Shown here in pieces: positions 1-8,163 of a stretch of 64,000 nt of DNA (position 1 is its first letter; each line of letters begins with the position of its first letter). Source of the stretch: Acidimicrobiaceae bacterium (lineage in GTDB: Bacteria > Actinomycetota > Acidimicrobiia > Acidimicrobiales > RAAP-2); NCBI GenBank assembly GCA_027306605.1, contig DAHUZK010000071.1, forward strand, positions 102,677-166,676. Reading direction: 5' to 3'. Made by a program: the position numbers and the translations under genes. Below the pieces are notes generated by a model. The model was not told the origin of the DNA and did no database searches. It was given only the letters and a program-made list of their open reading frames with translations.

Positions 1-1
1 T

Positions 2-1339
2 GCCGAGCCGGCGCCCGACGCACCGGCGGTCGTGCTGCTCGAGGCCACGGCGCACCTGGGCGGGCCGCTGCGTACCGACGAGGTCGGCGGCCGGCCCGTG
101 GACATGGGACCGGACGGCTTCCTCGGTCGGCGGCCCGAGGCACTCGACCTGTGCCGCGAGGTGGGGCTGGGCGACGAGCTGGTCCCCGTGGCGGCGCGGG
201 GTGCCTCGGTCTGGGCCCGGGGCCGCCTGCGCGCGCTGCCCGAAGGCCACGCGCTGGGCGTGCCGACCCGGTTCTGGCCCACGGCACGCTCGGGCATCCT
301 CGGAGTGCGGGGCACCCTCGGCCTGGCCCGCGACGCCCTGTTGCCCCGGCCCGACCTGCGCGGACCGATCGGCGACCGCGCCATCGGCCCGCTGGTGGCG
401 CGCAAGCTGGGCCAGCGCGTGGTCGACCTGTTGGTCGACCCGTTGGTGGGCGGCATCCACGCGGGCGCCGTCGACGACATGTCCGCCGCGGCGACCTTCC
501 CCCCGCTGCTGGCAGCAGCCCAGCGGCGCGGCGGCCTCATGCGGAACCTGCGGGCCGAGGTGCCGGCACCCGACCCCGACGGCCCTCCTCTCTTCTGGTC
601 GCTGCGCAGTGGCATGGCTTCGCTGGTCGACGCCGTGGCCGCCGGCGTGCGCCGGCGCGGCGCCGAGATCCGGCTCTCCGCTCCGGCCGAGCGCCTCGAG
701 CGAAAGGCGGAGGGGTGGACGGTGTGGTCGGGCGGCGCCTCCACCGACGCGGACGCAGTCGTGCTGGCCACACCGGCGCCCCCCACCGCCGCGCTGCTGC
801 GGCCCCACGACGACGAGGCGGCGGCGCTGCTCGACGGCATCGACTATGCCTCCGTCGTGGTGGCGACCTTCCGGGTCCCGGCCGACGCCGTTCCGGCCGA
901 CCTGTACGGGACGGGCTTCCTCGTCCCGCGCCGGAGCCCGCCGCGGACCCCGGGAGGCGATCCGTGGGCCGTCACCGCCTGCACCTTCCTCGACCGCAAG
1001 TGGCAGCACCTCGCCCGCGCCGATGAGGTGCTGCTGCGGGCCTCACTCGGACGGATCGACGACACCCGCCCCAACGGGTGGAGCGACGCGGAGATCGCCG
1101 CACGCGCCTGGGAGGAGCTCGGCGCGCTGATGGGATTGACAGGCCAGCCGAGCGAATCGACGGTCGTGCGGCACCAGGCCGGGCTGCCCCAGTACCGCGT
1201 CCATCACCTCTTGCGCACCGCCGGCGTGGAGGCGGCCGCGGCCCGACTGGGCGGACTGGCCGTGGCCGGCGCCGCGCTGCACGGCGTGGGCATCCCCGCC
1301 TGCATCGCGACCGGGCGCTCCTCCGTGCGCGCTCTGTGA
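2..1339 (+). CDS. hemY: Protoporphyrinogen/coproporphyrinogen oxidase, 5'-truncated by the window edge
   Basis: FAD-dependent oxidase of the HemY/CgoX family, which oxidises (copro)porphyrinogen in heme synthesis. The reading frame is open from base 2, so the real start and the N-terminal GxGxxG motif lie outside the window; the first ATG-like codon inside is not a start. Visible family signatures are the FAD-contacting segment MGPDGFLGRRPEAL, the substrate-domain stretch VDPLVGGIHAGAVDDMSAAA, and the C-terminal flavin motif GGLAVAGAALHGVGIPACI. In actinobacteria this enzyme normally belongs to the coproporphyrin-dependent branch, so coproporphyrinogen is the likelier substrate (family knowledge, not visible here). 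The stop TGA overlaps the GTG start of the next gene. It is about 26 kb from the main hem operon at 27029-33185. Confidence 0.88.
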   Translation, partial: AEPAPDAPAVVLLEATAHLGGPLRTDEVGGRPVDMGPDGFLGRRPEALDLCREVGLGDELVPVAARGASVWARGRLRALPEGHALGVPTRFWPTARSGILGVRGTLGLARDALLPRPDLRGPIGDRAIGPLVARKLGQRVVDLLVDPLVGGIHAGAVDDMSAAATFPPLLAAAQRRGGLMRNLRAEVPAPDPDGPPLFWSLRSGMASLVDAVAAGVRRRGAEIRLSAPAERLERKAEGWTVWSGGASTDADAVVLATPAPPTAALLRPHDDEAAALLDGIDYASVVVATFRVPADAVPADLYGTGFLVPRRSPPRTPGGDPWAVTACTFLDRKWQHLARADEVLLRASLGRIDDTRPNGWSDAEIAARAWEELGALMGLTGQPSESTVVRHQAGLPQYRVHHLLRTAGVEAAAARLGGLAVAGAALHGVGIPACIATGRSSVRAL

Positions 1340-3000
1340 ACGACGACGCGGCCGGGCCGGGCCGACCCGGCACCCGGGCGCCGCGCCCGCCCCGAGGCCG
1401 CGTCGCCGCCCCGGCCCTGGCCTCGGGCGTGCTCCTGGCGCTGTCGCTCCCGCCCTGGGGCTGGTGGCCACTGGGCTTGGCCGGCGCGGCCCTCTTGTAC
1501 TGGCGCCTGGCGGGGTTCCGTCTCCGCGCACGCCTCTGGGCGGGCTGGGTGGCGGGGGTCGGCTGCTTCGCCATCGGGCTGTTCTGGGCGCGCGCCTTCA
1601 ACTGGTACGGCGCGGTCGTCCTCGTCCTCGCCGAGGCCCTGTTCCTCTCGGCCGCCGCCGGCCTGACGCCACCACAGCGGGGGCGGGCTCTCGGCTTCGT
1701 CGGGGCGTGCACCCTGGCCGAGTGGTGGCGCATGTCGTGGCCCTTCGGCGGGCTGCCCCTGGGCGGGGTCTGGCTCGGGCAGGCGGGCGGTCCGTTCCTC
1801 CAGTTGGCCCGGCTGGGCGGGCCCCTCCTCATCACCGCCGCCGTCTGGGCGGGTGGCGTCGTCGGGGCCACCGCGGCCATCCGGCTCCTGGAGCGCCGGC
1901 GCCGCGGGCAGCGGGCCGCGGCCGGGACCCTCGCCGCGCTGGTGGCGCTGGTCGTCCTGGTCGGGGTGACCGCGGTGGGAGCCGTGGCGCCCGACGGCGG
2001 CGCGCCGGTGCGGCACCTCCGGGTGGCCCTCGTCCAAGGCGGCGGTCAGCGCGGGCTGAGCAAGGAACAGGTGCCGCCGTCCCGTGTGTACCGGGCCCAG
2101 ATGGCGGCGAGCCTTCCGCTGACGGCGGTCCGCCCGGCGCCCGGGCTCGTCCTGTGGCCCGAGGACGTGGTGGCCCTCGACCGTCCGCTGCGGGGCTCGC
2201 CCCAGGCGGCGTCGCTGAGCCGGCTGGCCCGCGCGCTCCACACGACGCTCCTCGTCGGCGTCACCGAGCCGGCGACGGCGACGACCTTCCGCAACGAGGT
2301 GGTGGCGTGGGGGCCCGACGGCCGAATCGTCGGCACCTTCGAGAAGGTGCACCGCGTGCCCTTCGGCGAGTACGTCCCCGACCGTTCGTTCTTCTCCCAC
2401 TTCGCCAACCTCTCCGGCGTGGCGACCGACGCCGTCCCGGGCCACGGCACAGGCCTGCTGCGGACGCCGGCCGGGCCGCTGGGGTTGCTCGTCTCCTTCG
2501 AGACCTTCTTCGCCGGGCGCAGCCACGAATCGGTGCGCGCCGGGGCGGAGCTCCTGGCCGTGCCGACGAACACGTCGTCCTACAGCACGTCGCAGGTTCC
2601 GGCGCAGGAAGTCGCCGCGGCCAAGGTGCAGGCGGTGCAGACCGGGCGCGACCTCGTGCAGGCGGCTCCGACCGGCTTCAGCGCGATCGTGACCCAGCGC
2701 GGCGTCGTGGTGGCCCGCAGCTCTCTGGGCACACGACAGGTGCTGGCGGGCACCGTGGCGCTCCGCACGGGTCTGACGCCGTACGACCGCTGGGGCAACC
2801 TTCCCGTGATCGTGCTCGGCCTGGTGGCGCTCGCCCTCGGCTGGGCTCGGCAGTGGACCCTCAGTCGTAGTAACCCGAATGGATGTACACGCAGGGAATG
2901 CCGGCCGCGACGTACATGGCGTGGTTGGAGGGGTCGTCCTCGAAGGCCAGGCGCAGGTCGAAGCCCTGCACGCGCAGGTCCTCGACCACCGACTGCTTGA
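1336..3000 (+). CDS. lnt: Apolipoprotein N-acyltransferase with serine at the nucleophile position
   Basis: Integral membrane nitrilase-superfamily enzyme that N-acylates the lipid-modified cysteine of lipoproteins. The GTG start overlaps the upstream stop by 3 nt (GTGA) and gives 554 residues, with hydrophobic segments in roughly residues 25-220 followed by the nitrilase-like domain. Of the expected Glu-Lys-Cys triad, Glu276 (WPEDVV) and Lys337 (EKVHRVPFGEY) are present, but the nucleophile motif reads LLVSFETFF with Ser387 (TCC) instead of Cys. The rest of the domain (VPTNTSSYSTSQVPAQE) is well conserved, so this is not a broken gene. After the final membrane segment (LPVIVLGLVALALGW) the frame runs about 45 Arg/Pro-rich residues into the antisense of the HAD gene before stopping, a 140-bp convergent overlap. 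Confidence 0.88.
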   Translation: MNDDAAGPGRPGTRAPRPPRGRVAAPALASGVLLALSLPPWGWWPLGLAGAALLYWRLAGFRLRARLWAGWVAGVGCFAIGLFWARAFNWYGAVVLVLAEALFLSAAAGLTPPQRGRALGFVGACTLAEWWRMSWPFGGLPLGGVWLGQAGGPFLQLARLGGPLLITAAVWAGGVVGATAAIRLLERRRRGQRAAAGTLAALVALVVLVGVTAVGAVAPDGGAPVRHLRVALVQGGGQRGLSKEQVPPSRVYRAQMAASLPLTAVRPAPGLVLWPEDVVALDRPLRGSPQAASLSRLARALHTTLLVGVTEPATATTFRNEVVAWGPDGRIVGTFEKVHRVPFGEYVPDRSFFSHFANLSGVATDAVPGHGTGLLRTPAGPLGLLVSFETFFAGRSHESVRAGAELLAVPTNTSSYSTSQVPAQEVAAAKVQAVQTGRDLVQAAPTGFSAIVTQRGVVVARSSLGTRQVLAGTVALRTGLTPYDRWGNLPVIVLGLVALALGWARQWTLSRSNPNGCTRRECRPRRTWRGWRGRPRRPGAGRSPARAGPRPPTA

Positions 3001-3373
3001 ACCCGGTCACCTGTGCGTAGTCGCCGCGCCCTCGCATGACGAGGAGGTCCCAGCGCAGTCCGTAGCGCTCGAGCCAGGCCAGGGTCTGCGGCCGGACCCG
3101 CAGGGGACGCCCCGTCAACAGGATCACGGCGAGCGACGGGTCCAGCAGCTCGAGCAGGCGGGCGATCTCCTCCACCACGGGATCGTCGCCGCACGCCTCG
3201 AAGAACGCCCTCCAGTCCCGGCGCTCCTGATCGAGGAAGTGCTGACGCCCGGCCGCGTCCGAGAGCACCCCGTCGATGTCGAACACCACCGCCGGCCCGT
3301 ACGGGCGCGTCGCCCCCTCCCCGGCTCGCCAGGTCCAGTTCGTCTTGTCGTCTTCGGGTGGTGTCCCTGGCAC
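2861..3373 (-). CDS. HAD-superfamily phosphatase (polynucleotide-phosphatase-like)
   Basis: Small soluble HAD protein of 170 residues from a GTG at 3373. The nucleophile motif VVFDIDGVLSD gives Asp32 and general acid Asp34; motif II is LLTGRPLRVRPQT; motif III lysine lies in GRGDYAQVTGFK; motif IV is FEDDPSNHAMYVAAG. The architecture without a large cap resembles the 3'-phosphatase domain of polynucleotide kinases and related acid phosphatases; the substrate cannot be assigned. The open frame continues upstream, but that part is antisense to the next gene and lacks family similarity, so the GTG just before the conserved domain is chosen. The 3' end overlaps the end of lnt on the other strand; the 5' end is divergent from the membrane protein starting near 3474. 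Confidence 0.78.
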   Translation of the reverse strand: MPGTPPEDDKTNWTWRAGEGATRPYGPAVVFDIDGVLSDAAGRQHFLDQERRDWRAFFEACGDDPVVEEIARLLELLDPSLAVILLTGRPLRVRPQTLAWLERYGLRWDLLVMRGRGDYAQVTGFKQSVVEDLRVQGFDLRLAFEDDPSNHAMYVAAGIPCVYIHSGYYD

Positions 3374-3473
3374 GAAAGTCCAGCTTAACGGGGCCCTCTC
3401 CTCCTTCTGGCGGAGTCGATCCACCGCGATGAGGAGGAGCGTCGCCGCCCTGAGGTGGCACGATGGGCACGGC

Positions 3474-6400
3474 ATGCGACGCGAGGTCCACAGGGGGGCG
3501 GTTGCGGCACAGGTGGGCGTGCGCCCCGATGCACGGCCCGGCGGCGCCACCCGGATCCCCGTTGCGCTCGGTCGCCGCGTCGACGTCGTCGGCGACCTCC
3601 TCTTGCCGTTCGCGCCCAGCCACAGCTCCCGGGCGGTCTGCCGCGACCTGGCGCATCGACTCGAGGAGTGGCAGGGCCCCGGCATCGTGATCCTCTGCGG
3701 CCGGCTGGTGGCGGCCGACACCCGGGCCGAGGCGTCGCCGGCGGGTGCGCTGGCCGCCCATCCCGAGCTCACCGACGCCCTGGCGAGCTTCGCCCGGCGA
3801 GAGGACTCACAGGTCGTCGTCGTCGTGGGCGAGGCGGGACGAGATCCCGATCTCCTCCGGGCGCTCGAGCAGTGCGGTGCGGCGGTGCACGACGAGGTCG
3901 ACCTCGAGTGCGAGACGGGGGCCGGCACGCGCCGAGTTCTCGTCCGCACCGGGTCGCTGCGATCCGACGCCAACCCTCCCATCGACGCCGCGCCGTCGGA
4001 GGAGCGCCCATGGCTCGTCGGCATCGACCGACTGGACGACCCCCGCCTCGCCAGGCGCTTCGTGACGTCGCGCGTCGTCTACCGGCGTTTGCGCCACTAT
4101 CTCTGGGTCCCGCCGCTGGTGCTGGCGGCGATGGCGCTCCTGCTCCGCGTCGACTTCGTCGTCGACGGGCTCGGTCGCGTCTTCCGCTCTCGGAGCCAGC
4201 AGAACGCACTCCAGCACATCTATGCGGCGACGTGGTTCTCGCGCTTCATGGTGACGCTGGTGGTCGCCGTGGTGCTGCTCGCCGTCATCGGAATCGTCGT
4301 CGCCTTCACGTCCAGGGGTATCTGGCGCGCGCTCGGTGGCGGAGGGCTCCCGGCGCCCTGGGCCGGCGAGCGCGCCGGATCCCGCCCCATCGCGCACGAG
4401 CAGCTCGAGGTCGCCGGCATGGGCGCGCTCGACGCCGCCCGCCTGGCGCTGGACGCCGGGGCGACCGGCGTCATCCTCGCCGGGTCGCCGGCACCCGAGC
4501 TGACACACCTCGACGCAGGGTTCTTCGCCTGCCCCGGCGCCACCTCCGAGGTGGTGCACGAGCACCCCGGCCGCCTCGGCCTCCCTCCGACCTTCCTCCA
4601 CCACCGCCAGGCGTCCACCCTCGAGATCGAGACCGGCGCCGACCTCCACGTGCGGCTCTTGATCGCCGTCACCGACCTTCCCCTGGCCACCTTGGGCGAG
4701 CGCCTGGTGACGGCCGACGTGGTCACCAAGGGCCGCTCCAAGGCGGCCGACGTGCACGCCGAACTGGCGGCGTCGTGGCCGAGCGGCGCCTCGTGGCCGC
4801 CGGCACCGGGGGTGGCCGCCGACCGCATCCGGGTACGCCGGGTCCGCCGTCTGGCCGCGGTGTCGCTCTTCGTGGCCGGCGCCGTCGAACTGCTCTCCGC
4901 GGTGACCGCACCGCTGCGCGAGCACCTGCACCTGATCGCGCAGTACCTGCCCGTCGTCGTCGTCCAGGCGGCCGGGGCCCTGAGTGCCATCGCCGGCATC
5001 GGCATGATCATGCTCTCGCGCGGCATCCTGCGCGGCCAGCGTCGCTCGTGGCTGGTCGCGGTGACGCTGCTGGTCGTCTCGTTGGCGTTGCACCTCGTCC
5101 ACGCGGCCGACGTCATCACGATCCTCGTCTGCGCCGCCGTCCTCACGCTGCTCGTCGTGCGGCGCGAGCTGTTCCGGGCCGAGACCGAGCCGGCGACCCT
5201 GGTCACCGCGCTCGCCGTGCTCGGTGTCGGCGGGCTGTTGGCGGCGCTGGGCGGCTTCGTGGCGGTCGAGGTGGCGGGACGCGTGCACCATCACCGGCTG
5301 CCGGGCTGGCCCGACGTCCTCCTCGGCTCGGCCGAGCGCCTGATCGGCCTGCGCTGGGTCACCTTCCCGGCAGGGATCGACCGCTACACGTCCGTCAGCC
5401 TGCTGGCCGTCGGGCTCTGCCTGATCATGATCGCCCTCTACCAGCTGACCCGGCCGGTGGTCGACCGGCGGCTCTCGTCGGGCCGGGCCACCGTGGGCCG
5501 GAGAGCCGCCGAGCTGCGTGCCCGCGACATCGTGCGCCGCCACTGCACGGGCACCCTCGACTACTTCGCCCTGCGCGACGACAAGAAGTGGTTCTTCCAC
5601 CGCGACTCGCTGGTCGCCTACGCCGTGCTCGGCGGCGTCTGCCTCGTCTCGCCGGACCCGATCGGCCCCTTCTCCGAGCGGGCCCACGTCTGGGACGCCT
5701 TCCGGCGGTTCGTGGACCGCAACGGCTGGGGCCTCGGGGTCATGGGCGCCGGCGAGGAGTGGCTACCCACCTATCAGGCGTCGGGCATGCGCTTCCTCTA
5801 CATCGGGGACGAGGCGGTCGTGGACCCGCGCCGCTTCTCGCTCCAGGGCGGGAAGATGAAGGGCCTGCGCCAGGCCGTCAATCGGGTGGAGCGCTACGGC
5901 TACACCGTCCGCTTCCTCGACCCGGCGCATCTGGACCCCGCCGATGCCGGGCGCATGGCCGAACTGATGGCCAAGAGCCGGCGCGGCGAGCAGGAGCGGG
6001 GCTTCTCCATGATGCTCGGTCGCCTCTTCGATCCTCGCGACACCGACCTCTTGCTGACCCTGGTGCAGGGTCCCGACGGGGCGCCGGTGGCGATGTGCCA
6101 GTTCGTCCCCTCTCCGGCGATCGGCGGCTATTCGCTCGACCTCATGCGGCGCGACCCCGGCGAGCACCCCAACGGGCTGCTCGACTTCGCACTGTGCGCC
6201 ACCATCGCCCACCTGGGCCAGATGGGGATGAAGGGTCTCAGCCTCAACTTCGCCGCCATGCGGTCGGTCCTCGAGGGCGAGACCGGCGAGGGCGTCACCC
6301 AGCGGGTCGAGCGCTGGGCTCTGCGACGGCTCTCGGGCGTGCTCCAGATCGAGACGCTGTGGCGCTTCAACGCCAAGTACGAGCCGCGGTGGCTCCCCCG

Positions 6401-6665
6401 CTACATCGTGTTCGACTCGGCCGAGCAGTTCGTGCCCGTCGTGGTCCAGATCATGCGGGCCGAGTCGCTGACCGAGGTGCCCGTCATCGGGCGCCTGCTC
6501 ACCACCGGCGCGGCCAAGCGGGCCGGTCCGGCCGTGCCCGAAGATGTCCTGGCGGCCATGACGCAGCAGAATGCCCTGGACGACGGCTGCCCCGACGGTG
6601 CCGGCTCCGCCGGATCCAACGGGGCGAGCGGTGGCCCGCCGGCCAAGGCGGACGCGGAACGCTGA
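3474..6665 (+). CDS. Lysyl-phosphatidylglycerol-synthase-like membrane protein with a degenerate, split metallophosphoesterase module
   Basis: Multi-domain membrane protein of about 1063 residues. The C-terminal third (about 685-1010; ALRDDKKWFFHRDSLVAYA, GGKMKGLRQAVNRVERYGY, GLSLNFAAMRS) is the DUF2156/phosphatidylglycerol lysyltransferase domain of MprF/LysX-type enzymes, which move aminoacyl groups onto membrane lipids; no lysyl-tRNA synthetase domain follows. About six membrane segments lie between residues 455 and 660. The N-terminal half looks like a calcineurin-type phosphoesterase split by a two-helix insert (about 207-275): the fold is recognisable (RVDVVGDLLLPF, GPGIVILCGRLV, VVVVVGEAGRD, then VILAGSPAPELTHLDAGFF) but the metal-binding DxH, GD, GNH and GHTH motifs are all lost. 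The start is uncertain (ATG 3429 or 3474); neither has a good Shine-Dalgarno sequence. It may act in membrane charge modification and antimicrobial-peptide resistance. Confidence 0.8.
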   Translation: MRREVHRGAVAAQVGVRPDARPGGATRIPVALGRRVDVVGDLLLPFAPSHSSRAVCRDLAHRLEEWQGPGIVILCGRLVAADTRAEASPAGALAAHPELTDALASFARREDSQVVVVVGEAGRDPDLLRALEQCGAAVHDEVDLECETGAGTRRVLVRTGSLRSDANPPIDAAPSEERPWLVGIDRLDDPRLARRFVTSRVVYRRLRHYLWVPPLVLAAMALLLRVDFVVDGLGRVFRSRSQQNALQHIYAATWFSRFMVTLVVAVVLLAVIGIVVAFTSRGIWRALGGGGLPAPWAGERAGSRPIAHEQLEVAGMGALDAARLALDAGATGVILAGSPAPELTHLDAGFFACPGATSEVVHEHPGRLGLPPTFLHHRQASTLEIETGADLHVRLLIAVTDLPLATLGERLVTADVVTKGRSKAADVHAELAASWPSGASWPPAPGVAADRIRVRRVRRLAAVSLFVAGAVELLSAVTAPLREHLHLIAQYLPVVVVQAAGALSAIAGIGMIMLSRGILRGQRRSWLVAVTLLVVSLALHLVHAADVITILVCAAVLTLLVVRRELFRAETEPATLVTALAVLGVGGLLAALGGFVAVEVAGRVHHHRLPGWPDVLLGSAERLIGLRWVTFPAGIDRYTSVSLLAVGLCLIMIALYQLTRPVVDRRLSSGRATVGRRAAELRARDIVRRHCTGTLDYFALRDDKKWFFHRDSLVAYAVLGGVCLVSPDPIGPFSERAHVWDAFRRFVDRNGWGLGVMGAGEEWLPTYQASGMRFLYIGDEAVVDPRRFSLQGGKMKGLRQAVNRVERYGYTVRFLDPAHLDPADAGRMAELMAKSRRGEQERGFSMMLGRLFDPRDTDLLLTLVQGPDGAPVAMCQFVPSPAIGGYSLDLMRRDPGEHPNGLLDFALCATIAHLGQMGMKGLSLNFAAMRSVLEGETGEGVTQRVERWALRRLSGVLQIETLWRFNAKYEPRWLPRYIVFDSAEQFVPVVVQIMRAESLTEVPVIGRLLTTGAAKRAGPAVPEDVLAAMTQQNALDDGCPDGAGSAGSNGASGGPPAKADAER

Positions 6666-6714
6666 GCGGCGCCGTCGCTCAAGGCCCGACGGCGTCACGC
6701 CGACCTGGGTGAGA

Positions 6715-8112
6715 ATGGGAGACGTGAGCAACGTCCACCGTGCCGCGCCCACACCCGTCGCAGCTCGGCACGACCTGGCGGCGACCACGGCCGAGCGCCG
6801 GGAGATGGGCCGCGAGTCCCGGGTGCTGGCACCGCGGTCGAGCCTCGGCGACTGGGACGAGAAGGCCCGGGGGCACGAGCCCATCGACACCATCATGGCC
6901 CAGAACGACATCCGGCTGTCCGAGGTGCTGCCGCTGCGGCACCAGCGCATGGCGGTGTCGCCGTGGAACTTCTACCGCGGGGCGGCCGCGGTGATGGCGG
7001 CCGACCTCGCCTCGCGCCCGCACAGCCGGCTCGAGGTGCAGCTCTGCGGCGACGCACACGTCCTCAACTTCGGGTTGTGGGCGACGCCGGAGCGAAACCT
7101 CAACTTCGACCTGCGTGATTTCGACGAGACCCTGCCCGGCCCGTTCGAGTGGGACGTGGCGCGCCTGGCCGCCAGCATCGTGGTGGCGGCGCGGGACAAC
7201 GGGGTGAAGCAGTCCAGGTCCGACGCCGCCGTCGTCGCCGCCGTCGAGGCCTACCGGCGCCGAATGCGCCGCTACGCCTCCATGCCCGAGATCGACATCT
7301 GGTACGACGGCATGAAGGTCGACCGCTTCATCGACTACTTCGACACGGCGGACCGGGGTCAGGTCGAGGTCTGGTACGAGAAGGGCAAGGAGACGCGCAC
7401 CAGCCGGGGCGCCTTCCGCAAGCTCACCACCGTTGCCCGCGGGCGTCCTCGCATCACCGCGCAACCGCCGCTGCGCGTGACGATCGACGACAGCGAGCAG
7501 GGTGACATCGTCGAGCACCTGCTCGGCCAGTACCGCGACACGCTCCAGGAGGACCGGCGCAATCTCTTCGACCGCTTCACGCCCGTCGACGTGGTCCGCC
7601 AGGTGGTCGGTGTGGGGAGCGTGGGCATGGTGGTCTACCTGGTGCTCTTCACCGGCCGCTCGGGAGAGGATCCCCTCTTCTTGCAGTGCAAGCAGGCGGG
7701 ACCCTCCGTCTACGAGGCCTACACCTACCCGAGCACGCACGACAACCACGGGGCGCGCGTCATCGCCGGCAAGCGCATGGTGCAGAGCGCGACGGACATC
7801 TTCGTGGGCTGGGCCTCGCTCGAGGGTCGCGACTACTACGTGCGCCAGTACCGTGACATGAAGATCATCCCGACCACCGACCTCATCGCACCCATGCTGG
7901 CGGAGTTCGCAACTGCCTGCGGCAACACCTTGGCCCGCGCCCATGCCCGCTCGGGGGATCCCGTCGCCATCGACGCCTACATGGGCAAGGGAGACGAGTT
8001 CACCAAGGCCATGCGCCGGTTCGCCCGCCGCTACGCGGACCAGAACGAGCGGGACCACGACAAGCTGCTCTCGGCCATCCGGCGCGGCAAGCTCGAGGGC
8101 GTCGCGGACTGA
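6715..8112 (+). CDS. DUF2252 family protein
   Basis: A 465-residue soluble protein of the DUF2252 family, widespread in actinobacteria and of unknown function; it is distantly kinase/phosphotransferase-like (family knowledge). The defining motifs are present: CGDAHVLNFG near residue 111, followed by FDLRDFDETLPGPFEWD near 132, then the basic substrate-proximal stretch around RGRPRITAQPPL and a C-terminal VGWASLEGRDYYVRQYRDMK. The ATG at 6715 is preferred over GTG 6724; the upstream open frame overlaps the preceding gene and lacks similarity. It lies 49 nt after the lysyl-PG-synthase-like gene in the same direction, so co-transcription is plausible. A 15-bp tandem duplication spans its stop codon. 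Confidence 0.82.
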   Translation: MGDVSNVHRAAPTPVAARHDLAATTAERREMGRESRVLAPRSSLGDWDEKARGHEPIDTIMAQNDIRLSEVLPLRHQRMAVSPWNFYRGAAAVMAADLASRPHSRLEVQLCGDAHVLNFGLWATPERNLNFDLRDFDETLPGPFEWDVARLAASIVVAARDNGVKQSRSDAAVVAAVEAYRRRMRRYASMPEIDIWYDGMKVDRFIDYFDTADRGQVEVWYEKGKETRTSRGAFRKLTTVARGRPRITAQPPLRVTIDDSEQGDIVEHLLGQYRDTLQEDRRNLFDRFTPVDVVRQVVGVGSVGMVVYLVLFTGRSGEDPLFLQCKQAGPSVYEAYTYPSTHDNHGARVIAGKRMVQSATDIFVGWASLEGRDYYVRQYRDMKIIPTTDLIAPMLAEFATACGNTLARAHARSGDPVAIDAYMGKGDEFTKAMRRFARRYADQNERDHDKLLSAIRRGKLEGVAD

Positions 8113-8130
8113 GGAATCGCGGACTGAGGA
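8102..8130 (+). repeat. 15-bp tandem duplication across the DUF2252 stop codon
   Basis: The 14-base unit tcgcggactgagga occurs at 8102-8115 and again at 8117-8130 (period 15). The first copy contains the stop codon TGA (8110-8112), so the second copy repeats the gene's last codons outside the frame. Confidence 0.9.
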
Positions 8131-8145
8131 CGGGGTGCGTCCCCG
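8131..8145. terminator. GC-rich hairpin between convergent DUF2252 and nuoN
   Basis: CGGGG (8131-8135) pairs with CCCCG (8141-8145) around a five-base loop in the short gap between convergent genes. No U-tract follows, so this is only a candidate bidirectional terminator. Confidence 0.35.
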
Positions 8146-8163
8146 ATCCCGGGGAGAAGAGCG

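Noticed and set aside
32..1339. Start of the porphyrinogen oxidase at base 32
   Set aside because: Frame is open to the window edge with plausible protein upstream; the N-terminal FAD motif is missing, so the start is outside.
3807..5687. 626-codon open frame antisense to the lysyl-PG-synthase-like gene
   Set aside because: Low-complexity Arg/Gly/Asp/His-rich translation typical of GC-rich antisense frames; no family similarity.
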